DNA from: Acanthaster planci
Lineage: Eukaryota; Echinodermata; Asteroidea; Valvatida; Acanthasteridae
Length of the DNA: 64,000 nt
Reading direction: 5' to 3'
NCBI RefSeq assembly: GCF_001949145.1
Contig: NW_019091529.1
Coordinates: forward strand, 182,962-246,961
A program made the translations under genes and the position numbers. Positions 17,881 through 30,584 of the stretch are shown here, one piece after another (the first letter of the stretch is position 1; the number at the start of each line of letters is the position of its first letter). Under the pieces are notes generated by a model that saw only the letters and a list, made by a program, of their open reading frames with translations, did no database searches and was not told the origin of the DNA.

Positions 17881-18140
17881 GGCGTATCCAGGGGGGTGTT
17901 GCAGGGGCAGCTTGCATCCTGACGGATTTTCTTTTTCAAATAATTCTTCTTAGTCTTAGATAAGCAGGAAAGTAGTAATCAGTATACGTATTTGTCAAAT
18001 ATTAGCACCAAAAACCCTTAAAACAAGACTATCAGAAAGGCTTTTGATCGTTTTCTCCCCAACATCATGTTGAATGAGCCCAAAGCTTTTTTTGCTTTTG
18101 AATTTGCCCCAGACACCAAAAGCTGTATACGCAGCTGACA
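17881..18140 (+). mobile_element. hAT-like MITE, copy 1
   Basis: Starts TGGCGTATCCAGGGGGG and ends AAAGCTGTATACGC. The interior shares CAAATATTAGCACC, TTTTCTCCCCAACATCATGTTG, GAGCCCAAAG and GAATTTGCCCC with the copies at about 32240-32430 and, in reverse orientation, 51590-51870. The terminal form CAGTGGCGTA seen at 51590 is typical of hAT-superfamily MITEs. No transposase is encoded. Confidence 0.6.
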
Positions 18141-21100
18141 CTCACACCTACCTGTTTGCGGTATAAAAAAACAGAAGTGAATTTTTGAACAGAATTGTAC
18201 AGAATTTGTGGAATTTTAAAAACTTGTTTGGGATTTCTCACTCAAAAGATATTTCTAAAAAAGGGAAATTGTGCTCTGCCAGTCGTAAACGTTTGATAAT
18301 GACTGGCTCAAAAATGGACGTGACTGATGTCCAGGCCGGGCCGCGATGCATCTTATTTATTCCCTTACCGAAAAAGCCGATCATTAAAAAAGTTAAGTCT
18401 TTGGGAGCCTTAAAGAGGCAAGAAGTAAATTCGTCTTAAAACTGATATTGGTATGTGAACAAGTAATGAAAATACATGTATACAGGCATAACAGAATAAT
18501 TACTGGCACTGAGACACGGGCCACACAATTGAAAAGTCAGCATTTTATTGGGTCTTACTGTATTAAAGGCCCAAGTATGGATTTATCCAAATCTTGGAAT
18601 ATATGGAAAATGTCGGGCAACAACTTTTTTTCTGGAAGTACAAAACCTATAAAATCGAAAACGTACTCAAAGATTTAGCTGCAAGATACTGAATACTGGC
18701 TTTAGTAGAAGGATAATTCCAGAAATCAGGAATCCTTTTTTCGCATCCCTGTCACATCTGACATATGATTTTGTAAGTTCAGAACACATTTTCTAATTTC
18801 TAAGAGTGATGAATTGATGCAAATTACTTGCCAAACAAATAGTAACAGTTTGAAATCAATTCCAGTAATATTTCCATGTCGAACAACAAAGGTCAGATGT
18901 AACGGAGACACAAAAATGTCACACTTTTGGACGACGAATCTCTGGAATTGCCCATAACCATATTACATGTAGTTTGATACCCATGGATACCCATTTGATA
19001 CATAATTATGTGCTTTTACATGGTCTGCCAGGTCATGTTCTCTCGCAAAGATTCTTCTGGGACCCAGATTTGTATCCTTTTCAGTAATATTTCCTCTTGC
19101 TCTACCGCGGAGGGCAGGTTCTGGTATCTCATTAAGTTGCCTTTAGGCTTTGTTGACTTCTTGGGTTGCACAGAAGGAAGACTGCATCATATCCACAACT
19201 TTTTGTATGATCGGTTGCCGCGTTGGTTAAATCACACTCTACGCCTTGCTTTTGCAGCCTTGCTTACTTCCGACTAAACACAGGGGTACCGGCTTCTACT
19301 ACTACGAGTATACTCATAGAAAATGAAAGGTTGGTGTGTTGTAAATTGAATACACTGACATCACTGATAACAACAAATACGCTGATGACAGTAGTGAGTG
19401 CATACATCTATAAAGTGCTCATGTTCAAGTAAGTTTTTTGAGTGGTTTTTACCGTTAGAAATGAAATAGGAAATTAGAAAAATTTGAAATGTCCGTCCAG
19501 CTGGTTGACTTTATTTTCAATCAAGAGTGAAAGAAAAAATACTGTGGCGATAATATAAGATAACTTTGCATGTTGACTTGTGGTTTTCATACAGGTTTGA
19601 TCACATTGGTGTGTCCAGGTGGGGGGGGTGGGCAAGAAGGCAACTTGCCTTGCCTCTGGTGACTGTTTGCCCTTTTTCAGAAAAGGAAAGTGCCACCTGA
19701 AGTGAAAAATGATAACCAATTATCGATTCAACCCACCCCAAAGCAGCTCTATCAATAGTAATCAGTGATTAATCAGTCTTATAAATAATGTGTAAATAAC
19801 AAGAGTGAACAGTTTTTTCCCCATTTTCTTTTCATTCTTGAGTAAACTGGTACATGACATCGTGTATTTGTACATGGACAAATGCATTTTTCCGAAGCTG
19901 TCTACAAAACCCAGTGGTGTTCAAACCTCAGTAGGACCAAATTGCTTTAATTTCTAGATGGGTCTGATTTCCGATTAGTATCACAGCTCCATTATGACTG
20001 CTGTGATTTTTGGATAGTTTATTTAGCGCAGTTCATTTGGGCACATGGTATATTCCTTACTGTTATTATGCAATAATCAATGTGGCATGGACGGTTTAGT
20101 ACACATAATAATAAAAACAATGTCACTGGCAGTCCAAACTTTCCAGAATGCAATACATATTGTTTAACTGGTATGGAAAATCAAAGACGTTCGTCATGCA
20201 ATTGCCAACCTATGAGTTATCTCGTAATGGTGACGCGGTAAGAGAACTCGTAGCTGCATAGTGGATTAACCAACGCCATGCCATGTGTAATTGCCAGCTG
20301 TCTCAAACATGTTTTAATTAAGTAAATTATGGGTTTACAATTTGAACAGAAACACCTAGGCACTAAGCCCCGTCTTCCCTATATGACTTCATCCAAGAGA
20401 GCATAAATAAATTTAATTGTTTAAAAAAGTGCACTTTTCAGTGCATTTAACCAAACAGGAATGTAAAAGAGTTTTTTTCATTGAAGAAGCATGCATTGTT
20501 GAAAAAACATTGTCTCCATATGACTTCGTAACCACAAAAAAGGAACAACCGTGGAAACGACCACGGTCTCTGTGTGTAGAATGGTCTTAAAACGAATGAA
20601 TAACCAAGTCTTTAAAGCAATTTTAATTCACATCTTCTCAACCGTTCGTCGTATTAATTTCGTTCTTTCAGTATATAAAAGACTAGTTCATATGCTTTAA
20701 CATGATGCGAAACTTTTGTTATTAAAATCCAAATTGAGTCCATCAAATTTGACTAGAATGTAGACACCACAGAGACGTTTATTGTGCGAGTCTCATTTTT
20801 TTCTCGATTTTGACCGCTCTTGGGGGCTTTGAACATCAATAAGTCCTCAGCCAACTCAGCTATTCTTTTCGTTATCATGATAAAATAAGGAGTAAGCCAA
20901 GAAGGAATCTTCGGCTATAAACCTTTTGCCAGGTGGACGACATTTACCATCGTCAAAAAGACCAAAAAGGAAAAGGTTCAATCAGCGATGCTGTTGATTC
21001 ACGGTGGACGCTATTCCCTTGCTGCACAACGTGGGTTTCCTGCGCGGTATTTGTCTAATAAATTTGCCCCCTCAGAAGTCATTAGAAAAGTATTATTATT
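18141..21100. other. Intergenic stretch, no gene recognised
   Basis: About 3 kb without a convincing gene. Open frames at 18185-18439, 18448-18678 and 19008-19277 (+) have no recognisable domain and no splice support. A G-run occurs near 19621. Confidence 0.3.
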
Positions 21101-22340
21101 GTTACGTCCATACGTGGGGTGGTGATACCCTACGGTGGTGGGGTACGCCTAAGTTTTAAGTTAGGGATTGATCTCTCCGGTGATTAAGATACTCCAAATA
21201 AAGATCAAGAACTTGCACAAGGAATTATTCTCACCGTATATCAGAGTTGATTTATTTCTCTTTCAAATCAAGTTGAGAAATTTAGGACTGCCCCAATATT
21301 AAGACTGAGACAATTTACACAATTGTGGATGCTAATAAATGGAGTTGACAATGATATGGATTGATTGTACAGTAATGGAAAACGAAGATTATGGTATGCT
21401 GTGATAATTACAAGAATAAAAAAGCGAAGTCATAAGATATGACAGAGCCAGTGGGTAAAGGGATAAAAGGATAACTAAAGTATAGACTAAAGGATAAAAG
21501 GGCAAAAGGGCACTGTGCAACCTTCTCTCTCTACAGAGTTCAGGTTCCGATAGAACAAACTCCGGCTAGAGAGAGGCAGATTGTCACGTACGCCACGGCG
21601 AAGTACGTCGGATTAAAGCGTACAAGAATACGTTCATGTCTGGTACGAACTAATGGACTAAAACCCGTTGTTGCCGACTACTATTGATGAGGATACGATT
21701 AATTTATGATTATGACCATGAGCAACCACTGGGGCGACTCTACCCAGAAAATACAACAACTTAAATGTAATGTCAGGACCCTGTTGAACGAGTAGGAGCA
21801 CTCAACCTGACAGAACCCTAGACTTGACAAAGTCTGACCACCACGTTATGAATGATTTGAGAGCTAATAGGTATTGGTAATTCTTGTCTTGTATATTTTA
21901 TGACAAAAATATGTGTACGCTCGTCATGTACTCACTCTCAGTGAGTTCGTTTCATACACCCCTATTTATAAAATGGACTGTTCCACTACGGACGACGACG
22001 ACAACGACAACAACAACGACAACCACGATAAAAACTCCTGTGATGAAAATAATCTTGTCAACGACATAAGCAGCACTGAAGCGGTTTTGTCAAACAATTT
22101 TAGTCCAAACTTTGGGAAGCAGATGCCATCAACAATGCGTTTTCCAGCAACGCTGGGAACGGTTGGGGAGACACTTGCATGTATGCGTCAATGTATCAAC
22201 CAGCCAAAGAATGTACTGCCATACATAGGCTACACTTCAGTTCAAAATAAGGTTTTCATGAAAATATCGAAACTGTAGTGTCTATGTTTGCAATGCAAAC
22301 CTGACATTAATACGGGAAGAAGAAAGGCTGCAAAATGATA
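21101..22340. other. Intergenic stretch with short trinucleotide repeat
   Basis: A GAC/AAC trinucleotide run at about 21985-22036 produces an Asp/Asn-rich open frame (21913-22278, +) that is not otherwise gene-like. The block 21101-21850 has weak matching ends (ACGTGGGGTGGT and inverse ACCACCACGT), which could be an old element, but the match is short. Confidence 0.3.
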
Positions 22341-23786
22341 TTTTGTAACAATATTTTTTTAATTGTAGTTCACACGAGAATGGCGCTGTCCGGAAATTGG
22401 GCATAGAATTGGGCGACGGGTCGATCACGTTTGCGTACGGATGCAGTGAACGTACGACAAACGTCTATAAATTTCCTCATCGTGTCTTTAGTTGATTGAT
22501 TTAAAGGATGGTCCTCTTCCCCACAGTTTCAACTCTGTGTGGTTTAAATTTTAAAGTTACGTACATGTACCCTGGCCTTTTTTATTGACTTGTGTCAAAA
22601 TGTTCGTCAAACAGTTGAGCTCCACTGAACTCAATACATGTTTACATGTATATGTACATGTACATGTGTATGTATGTAAATAAACACGACCACGTGGAAC
22701 TCATGTCCTGAAATTTGTAAGGGAAATGTGAACATGTATCGGGGCTATTCTGTAGAGGATGCAGCGGCCACGAACAATGTAGTTAAGTTGGTCACATGCA
22801 TGACTAAAGGCCCGGTATGATACCGTGACTTTGGTCAAGTGTGACCAGTTGTATAGACCGCACAATTTCTAGTGTCACTGATTGTAGCTGTTACTGGTGA
22901 CTGACGTCCACGTGGATTCCATACATTGCATGAGACAGGCAAATTGCATTGTTAGCCGTACCACGTTAGGGATGCCTTTTACCATCGCACACGTTTACTC
23001 CATTGACCGCCGGAACTACTCCCACGTATCACACGTTGAAAATTTACATGCTACCCTCAACGACGATATTCAGAGAGATGATGACTTTAAAAAAATAATC
23101 CAGTCTGGGAAATAAGGTTCTGAAAGTCTTTTTTTTTAAATTGCTCTGAAGGCACGAATCATGTTTACTTTGGTTTAGTGTGTTTTCAGTTTACACATAA
23201 GTCTAATTTCACACAAGTATTCCCCGTACGCGCTTGTGTGCCGCAAGACCATTTGAGCGATAGCAGCATCCACATACGTTTCGGACGAAGTCGGCACGGT
23301 CGGTGAAGGCAGTGCCTTGAGCGCTACGTCTTCTCGTATAGTCTTCTCGCCTATTCTGGTACGTGAGTTCCTAACCACAGTTCGCCGTTGTTTTCGGTCC
23401 AAACTTTGCTCCCTAAGTATAAATGCCAACTGCACATTTGCTCAGGTTTCGTTTGTGGACATCTTTGAATCTGTACTTAATGTTGAAAGCATCGATAACA
23501 GTGATCAGTATCTCTAGGTAACCATACACTTCAAGCACTATCCACAGAGCCTCTGAGCCCACTGCGTAAAATGTGCACCGCACATATATCCAACGTGTTA
23601 AGTTTAAGTGGGCTGAACAAATACGTATGCTTGGATCATGAAGAGGTATGCAAATACGTAATATGACTCGAGTGGTATCCGACTATACTCTCCCATATAC
23701 ATGTGTTCATGAAATAAAAAAATGAAAGATGAAATTCAGGAAGTTAATCATCATTTAATTTCTTTTATATCGTTAAAATATGCAAA
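22341..23786. other. Intergenic stretch, no gene recognised
   Basis: Contains a short (TACATG)n-like run at about 22635-22680. The open frames of 66-86 codons here show no domain. Confidence 0.3.
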
Positions 23787-24098
23787 CTACGAAGCCCCTG
23801 AGGGGAAAGGCACAATGAGATTTTTTGTTATCATTTCATCCCAAGTAACTCCAATCTAAGTAGTGAAAACTTCAACCGGGAAACGTTTTCTGTCCCACGA
23901 ATGTACGACAATGGCACCAAGTACACAAAAATATTTCGACAGAACGAAATCAATATATCAAAGGAACAAAATCAACATTTCAAGGGAACGAAATAGCATA
24001 TTTCGAGGGAATGAAATTATCTCTAGAGAACGAAATAATATTTTGAGAGAACGAAAACAAAAATTCTCATTGTGCCTGTCCCCTTAGGGGCTCCGTAG
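23787..24098. mobile_element. MITE with 40-bp inverted repeats and an internal minisatellite
   Basis: The left end CTACGAAGCCCCTGAGGGGA followed by AAGGCACAATGAGA is repeated in inverse at the right end (TCTCATTGTGCCTGTCCCCT, then TAGGGGCTCCGTAG). The interior (about 23935-24060) is a run of about six imperfect 20-24-bp units built around GGGAACGAAAT. The terminal match is strong and the unit is 312 bp. Confidence 0.8.
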
Positions 24099-24350
24099 CA
24101 AACTATGACGCAAAGTATGTTTAAAAAGTGCGACACAAACTGTCTACTTGCTCATTCGATAAACTTTGCGACGCCACGGATATTTTTGCAAATATCTGAA
24201 AAGATGTTTGCGATAACATAATATTGGAATTATATTTTTTTGCAAATATTTGTGATGTTTGACGTCTCTTCAGAGCTACCGTCGGTTTCAATTCGACGGT
24301 CCAGCTCGCGCGTGGCCACATGCACAGTGCTGTTACATTATGGGTGCAGT

Positions 24351-25252
24351 CCACTAACTCAGGTAGCCTAAGAATTTCTGGCCAGCTCAATCGCATTAAA
24401 AGTGCTCCACAGTATCTTTTAAAAAAGGAGATTGTTTGGCCCCCAAAATGGTGAGACTGTGTGAATGTTTGCCAGGATCAACTCCCTGGGTCTTTGGGCT
24501 TCCGGAAAAATCACTTTTCGGGGGTGATTTTGTGTTATGGGAATAATTGATGATGTAATTTGTTAACCAACCAAACTTGAAAACAGACTGACAGACTAGG
24601 GACCAGACAATATTTTAATTTGTGTTTCAGAAATCTCAGGGATGTCGGTATGCAAGTTATTGGGCGCTAAACAATGCTGCTTTTATACTGTTTCAATGGA
24701 GCTTGAAAAGTGGACTGCGCCCTTATAATCTGCTTCACCAGCGCCCTCAATCGTGTATCGAGAGGAAATCGCTCAAGCAGGGTACAGTCCACTAATTCAG
24801 GCCTCAGTGAAAAAAGTGAAAATCATCATTGTCCAGAGTTCAATAACATGCAAGCCAACATCCCTGGGGTGTCTCAAACAAAAATTTAATTATTTGGTCA
24901 TTAATATTTCAGTTTCTTTTCAGTGGGGGGGGGTTAACCAATTAAAGTTTGAATTATTCACCCAAAACAGAATAAACCCTCCAAAAGTCAAAGTTCCCAA
25001 GTCAGCACGCATCCATTTTTCAAATGGCATCCCTGCACTTTCTCGGGTCTTTGGGACCATTTTTACGGTATTTTTTAATCCCTTCTGCCCTCAGATGGCA
25101 GCACCAGGAACCAGGGACTTGATCCTGGCAAATATTTACACAATCTCACCATTTTGGGGGCCAAACAATCCCTGTTTTTTCGAAAGATACTGTGGGGCAC
25201 TTTTAATGCTAATGAGCTTAGCGGAAATTATTGCTTGAATTAGTGGACTGCA
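24351..25252. mobile_element. Composite element of the CAGTCCACTAA family with about 145-bp inverted arms
   Basis: The arm at 24351-24495 (GCAGTCCACTAACTCAGG; GGCCCCCAAAATGGTGAGA; TTTGCCAGGATCAA) matches the reverse complement of 25098-25252 almost throughout. A further inverse end (AGTGGACTGC) lies near 24710-24717 and a further direct start (CAGTCCACTAATTCAGG) near 24785. The block therefore looks like two elements, about 24351-24717 and 24783-25252, sharing ends. A partial copy abuts the N gap at 16041. The longest frame (24753-25238, +) lies inside the repeat and is not gene-like. Confidence 0.75.
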
Positions 25253-27994
25253 CTCTTTATGCCAGTTTTAGAGAAGAGAGATACATGTAGTTCACTTAAG
25301 TTCGACCAACCCCAAGTTCGAGTTTGAGTTTTATGGGTGATTAACTGTCTAGTCGACCATGTGGAACGAGACCCTGGGGCATGGTCAAAACCACTGGTTA
25401 TCAATAACCAATTTGATATGTCATAGGGAGGGAAGCTCAGGGAACTATATGGTCTCACATGAAAATTGTTTCAACTTGAATGAACATGAACGCCGCAAGA
25501 ATTATAGCCAACGGTAAAATGTACGGATGAGATGTTTAAAAGACAAAAGAGAAAGAGGCAAATTTAACAGAGTGACATTATGTACCCGTAAGATATACCC
25601 TGCCAGCCACGGTTTTCTGTGTCTGCTGCTCCAAACAACGTACAGGCCTACGTTATTCGCCAAAATATGAGTCAAGGTGAGATGACCTTCCTTCAGTGGA
25701 GACAGGAAACAGTCCCTTGTTGACAGCAGTGTAACGGATAGCTCCATAGTGTGATAGGATTGTTGGCGTCCGACAAGTTGACCATCTTTCCGCCGGATGT
25801 TTTAGTTCGTTCTGAAATAGTGCAGCGAACCTTGAACCATGGTGACATCAGCCAAGGTTCGCAGAAATCAACCGTAATCACGTAATGTTCCATGAATTAT
25901 TACTAGCATTGAATCGTATGTAAAGTTCAATACTTTGCATCCATTTCTGTCATTTGATAAAATTACAGAAGCAAGTAAAATGCATTGTAATGATTCGTTT
26001 GCTTGTTATTTTGTTTCCCTCACAGAAAATACAGCTTTTCTCCATTTGAAAAAATTACGTTTTAAGGATACAGGTTCGAGTGTGAGTTAGAAAGAATAGC
26101 ATGTGGAATTCACCGAAAAACTTTAGAGAAGCAGTTCTACAAGATAAACTGTTGAACTGATTGTTTTATGCTTCCCGTTATATACAATATGCAAATTAGC
26201 CAGTCATTTCTCCCCAACAGTAGGTGAGATTTAACGAATGAAATGGAAAATGTATACACTTTAGTTCCAGTTGAACCGTTACGGCTTATACCGGTATGTC
26301 AAAATTAATTGGGGATGGAATCCACCCTGTAAATTATCTTGGATACCACAATGCGTATGCAGATACGACAGAAAGTTGCTGAAAAGTACCATTATTTATC
26401 TTCTTTTGATTGTATTTAAATTGTCCAAATGCCCTTTGTGTAACTACTGAAAAGAGTAATCATGAGGAGAGTCTTCTTTCAGAAATATCATCGATTACAC
26501 ATATTGCAACCAGGGAATGTCAGTCACTTTTTTCACCTTGACAAGGTTTTTTCAGGGAAGTAGGCCTACGCTGGTAAGTATTTCCTGCTTGGTTTCGGTG
26601 TTCTCTGTGTGCCTCGTTTGAACAGTGTTGCTCTAATGAGATTCATTTGTTCTGTAACGTTTACACTGCTTTCATGTATGACAACACTTTGATATCTACA
26701 TTACGTTAATTGTATCGAAAAGTGTCCCTTTTCAAATATATGAAATTATCAATGTTTTCCTGGACAAATGAAGGAAACAATAGCTAGTGCATCGGATTTT
26801 CCTTTCAACTTGGGAACTTGAGAGAGGGTTGCATGCTTGCTGCTTGCCATCAACTCAAGTAGTTATGAATAACCAGATAGAAGAAAATTCCGGTCAGTCA
26901 TAACTAGAAAAAAGTGTCTTGTGTACAAACCAAAGTTAAATTGTGGTTTTAGTCTTGGACGGACGTTACAGTTTTTCTCACAAATACGAAAAAACAAATG
27001 ACTCCTCCAAAATGACTGGTCAAAAGAGTCAGTCGGAGTAGACCTGCTGAGACAGCGGCACGTAGGACTATATTGGGTTTTCTGTGAACCTGTACCCCCT
27101 TTTTACACAACAGGGTGTCTGCCCCGAGCTCCTCCCCAGCAAGTGCACGTGATAGGCATTCAGCTGTTCCCCCTCCGTGAATCAAAGGAATGCGTTTCAG
27201 TAAGACTTTTTTTCCGTAGGGATACACCTGAGTAGATATTTTGTGCTATCCCTCTGTCCCAAAAGCAGCCGGAAAGATGGCTTTCACTGCACAACCTCTA
27301 TTGCGTTCTTTGTTCTCGGGAAGTCGGACGGTTGTAAAACTGTAGAAAATAAGGTGCCTGATATATTCGGTCATGAAGGAATCATAACAATTACGAACGA
27401 ATTTAACTTCTCACCGGTCATACAACCACCTGCATGAACTTCTGTTTGTTCTTCTGTTTTCGAAAGACGGCTATTCGCTTAGTTTGACGGGTAACTGGGA
27501 ATTACACAATTTGGAGTAAATTTCCTTTTCGAGTGATTTCTTTATGACACAACTGTTTCAATTCAACATTACGAGGTTTTTTTGCAGCAATTGCCTGATC
27601 CTGTATATTCAACTACTCGGGATTGCTGTTTAAGATGATACAGTATGTAAACACCATTGTGACAAGAATCATAGAGTTCTTGTATTCTATCGGTAACTTA
27701 CCGGAAGTATGCATGATACAACGCGAAGTATCAAAGAGCAACCAGAAAGGCCTAGACTTTATTCAATTCCCAGTTTGTTAGTAAAGGGAGCTTCTACCCT
27801 GAAAATGTAGCTGACACGTTAACTTGTGCCTCTTTCCCGGGTTTGTTGCGCGAACTTAAACGGCAACTCAATCAGTAATTTCAAATTTTTTATCAACGCA
27901 ACACTAACTGGACGTTTCCAAATCTCTCAGGTAATTTAACCTAGTAAGTTTTAACAGAAGAGATAAACATAATCACCGCGGTAGATGACAAATA
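25253..27994. other. Intergenic stretch, no gene recognised
   Basis: About 2.7 kb of AT-rich sequence up to the Penelope-like element. Open frames are below 100 codons and carry no recognisable domain. Confidence 0.3.
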
Positions 27995-28029
27995 TAGAGA
28001 AAAAGATGATCGATGACTCGCGATGTCGT

Positions 28030-28095
28030 GTTGCTGGTAGCGACGTTTCGGCTGCTGGTGCTGCTAGCCTTCATCAGGCAACTGAAGTATGGATG
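28030..28095 (-). ncRNA. Hammerhead ribozyme core in the PLE terminal repeat (intact)
   Basis: On the minus strand CTGATGA (28077-28071) is followed by a 21-nt stretch whose ends GGCT and AGCC pair (stem II), then GAAAC directly followed by GTC (28049-28042), the expected cleavage triplet. This gives a type I layout with a very short stem III (AC/GU), as described for hammerheads in Penelope-like elements. Upstream GTTGC and downstream GCAAC can contribute to stem I. The universally conserved CUGAUGA and GAAA are all present. Likely role: self-cleavage of element RNA. Stem I pairing next to the cleavage site is not perfect by eye. Confidence 0.7.
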
Positions 28096-28107
28096 CTGCA
28101 GAGTCCC

Positions 28108-29685
28108 CTATATACCGCTGGACCGCGTCCTCCGAGTGCCCCCCGCCGTATACTGCGGACCTCGTACGGGTGACCTCAGCGGTCGTCGCACGCTCCACTC
28201 CATGGGCGTGAAGGGACGTGTCCTCGGTGTGGCTCCGTTGTGCCCCGGTGCTGCAGTGAATGTGTTGACGGATGGTGGGGAGCCAGAACCCGGGGATGTC
28301 GATGCCGCTTCCCTGTTGATGCTGTGTCGGTTGAGGCAGATGTGGATGGCCTCCTTGATGCGTCTGGTGTACCAATGCTGGTCCTGGTCCACACACTGCA
28401 CGGCTACTGCTGACGAATCCACACGGGAGAGTCTCACGTCGCACTGGTGCTCCTTGATTCTCTCGTCAACGGGTCTGCCAGTTTTGCCGACGTAAACCTT
28501 GTCGCAGTCACCGCACGGTATCCTGTAGACTACTCCGCGTCTTCGGGGTGGGATAGGATCCTTAAGCCGTACGAGTTGGCTCCTCAAGGTGGTAGACGAT
28601 CGGAACACGGTGCAGACACCTTGGTCCTCCAGGATCCTCTTCAGCCGTCCGGAGATACCGTCCATGAAGGGAAGAACCGTGAAGGCCTTGTACTCCGGTC
28701 GCTCCGCTTCGGTGCTGGTCTTGGATCTTGATGACTGCCGGATGAAGGATGATGGATACCCGTTCGCCATGAGGGCAGCGGTGACTCGGTGTCTCTCGGC
28801 GGCTGTGCAGCGTGGTCTGGAGACTAGGCGTAAGGCGCGGTCGTGGAGGCAATTGGCCACACCCCTCTTGACGGACTCTGGGCGGGGTGAGTCAAAAGCC
28901 AGATACTGGTCGGTGTGAGTGGGCTTGCGGTACACGGTGCCAGTCAGGCTGCCGTCAGGTTCCCTGTGGACCATGGTGTCCAGGAATGCGATGCTGCTGT
29001 CCTGCTCGTTCTCGATGGTGAACCGAATGCTGGGCTTAAGGCTGTTCAGGTGGTTGAGCAGATGGCTGGCTATATCCCGTGGTGCAATGACGAAAGTGTC
29101 ATCAACGTACCGCTTCCACACGGTAGGACGGCAGTCGGGTGGGCAACTCTGCAGGGCTTCCTCCTCGGACGCTTCCATGTAGAGATTGGCAATAACCGCT
29201 GACACCGGACTACCCATGGATGTTCCGTCTGTCTGCTCGTAGTACACTCCACCATACAGGAAATACGTGGAGCGCAGGACAACCTTTAGTAGGGAGACGA
29301 TCTTGGTGGGGGAGAGCGATGGCCGGTCAGGCAACTCAGGGTCTTCCTCCAGGCGACGAAGGGCCACACAGCAAGCGTCGCCAATGGGGACGTTGGTAAA
29401 CAACCACTTGACGTCGAAAGAGATCAACGCCTCGTGGCTGTCGATGTGCTGCCCGCGGAGGAACTCTGCGAAGGCTGTGGAGTTGGGCACGGTGTTCGGT
29501 GTGTTGCCGGTCAGCGGTGACAGGATCCCGGCTAGATGCTTGGAGAGGTTGTAGGCAAAGCAGCTCACGCACGAAACGATGGGTCTCAAGGGCGTCCCCG
29601 GCTTGTGGATCTTGGGTATACCGTACATCCTGGTGGGCTGCTTGCTGGTGGGGCGTAACTTCCGATACGTGGTGTCGTCAAGACC
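28108..29685 (-). pseudogene. PLE reverse transcriptase plus GIY-YIG endonuclease (main part of ORF)
   Basis: About 525 codons without a stop on the minus strand. RT motifs in order: YGIPKIHK near the start, FDVKWLFTNVP (motif A, catalytic Asp), TSMGSPVSAVIANLYME (motif B), RYVDDTFV (motif C, catalytic Asp pair), IAFLDTMVHR and YRKPTHTDQYL. The C-terminal part carries VVYRIPCGDCDKVYVGKTGR followed by DERIKEH, a GIY-YIG nuclease with the two Cys usual in PLEs. Known for the family: the nuclease nicks target DNA and the RT copies RNA there. The frame continues in phase into the upstream part beyond one TAA at 29686-29688, so this copy is probably inactive unless the stop is bypassed or translation restarts at the Met at 29628. 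Confidence 0.9.
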
Positions 29686-30394
29686 TTAGGTCTTGTTGAG
29701 GGTGAGCAGCTGGGCTGTGATCTTCCTGCAGAGCCGGTCGGTGGGGTCCTTCGTCAACTTCCGATGAGGGCCCGTGGAGATGAGCTCGCTCATCTTGTTC
29801 CGGTACGTGTTGGCGTCGAGGATCACGCTGGCACGGGCCTTGTTGGCGGGGAGGATCACGATGGAACAATCCTCCCGTACAGTCTTCAGGGCAATGCGTT
29901 GCTCCTGGTTGATGTTACCCCTTGGCGGGCGTGCTCTCCGTAAGGTGGCGTTGACTTCTCTGCGGACCAGATCAGCTGTTTCCGGGTCAAGCTTCTTCAA
30001 CGCTGTCTCCACACTGGCCACGATCTCCGTAGCTGGTACGCGGCCAGGGGTGACGGCGAAGCTGAGGCCCTTCCCAAGAAGAGATGTCTCGACGGCGGTG
30101 AGGGTCCTCGCAGAGAGGTTGACGACCCACTTTGATGTATCCACGGTAGACCCGGTTGGGTGTTGGTTGGTGCGACGGGCCGAAGTCTCCTCGGCTAGGT
30201 CTTGGAACTTGGTGAGTTGGCGGGCCTTGAACTTCTCAAACTCTCGGCAGCAACGGCGATCGATGTGCTGGGTGATCCGGGTTCGGTCAGCTTCGTTGAA
30301 GGTGGACTGGATCTGGGCCAAAGTGGAGTCCACTTCGGCCTGGATGGTCTTCTTCGTGGCTCGGGTCAGGTGTATTCTCTCACGCAGAAAACGG
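29686..30394 (-). pseudogene. PLE N-terminal region, ending in an in-frame stop
   Basis: Same frame as the RT part; it ends at TAA 29686-29688 and runs up into the N gap. It carries blocks typical of the region before the PLE reverse transcriptase: VVNLSARTLTAVETSLLGKG, then LSFAVTPGRVP, and further on IVILPANKARASVILD and YRNKMSEL. The 21 codons between the stop and the Met at 29628 continue the same protein (DDTTYRKLRPTSKQPTR), so the stop looks like a single nonsense mutation within one long ORF. Confidence 0.85.
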
Positions 30395-30584
30395 NNNNNN
30401 NNNNNNNNNNNNNNNNNNNNNNNNNNNNNNNNNNNNNNNNNNNNNNNNNNNNNNNNNNNNNNNNNNNNNNNNNNNNNNNNNNNNNNNNNNNNNNNNNNNN
30501 NNNNNNNNNNNNNNNNNNNNNNNNNNNNNNNNNNNNNNNNNNNNNNNNNNNNNNNNNNNNNNNNNNNNNNNNNNNNNNNNNNNN
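30395..30584. other. Assembly gap (190 N) inside the PLE
   Basis: Run of N between the N-terminal PLE coding part and the inverted arm. The 5' end of the element ORF is therefore unknown. Confidence 1.

Noticed and set aside
21101-21850. Possible solo LTR or TIR element
   Set aside because: The matching ends are only about 10 bp, no target duplication is visible, and there is no TG...CA boundary pair that I can defend.
21913-22278. Asp/Asn-rich 121-aa ORF
   Set aside because: Driven by a GAC/AAC microsatellite; the rest has no recognisable domain.
24753-25238. 161-aa ORF on the + strand
   Set aside because: Lies within an inverted-repeat element whose arm also occurs elsewhere; no protein domain.
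28013-28495. 160-codon ORF on the + strand
   Set aside because: Antisense shadow of the Penelope terminal repeat and GIY-YIG region.
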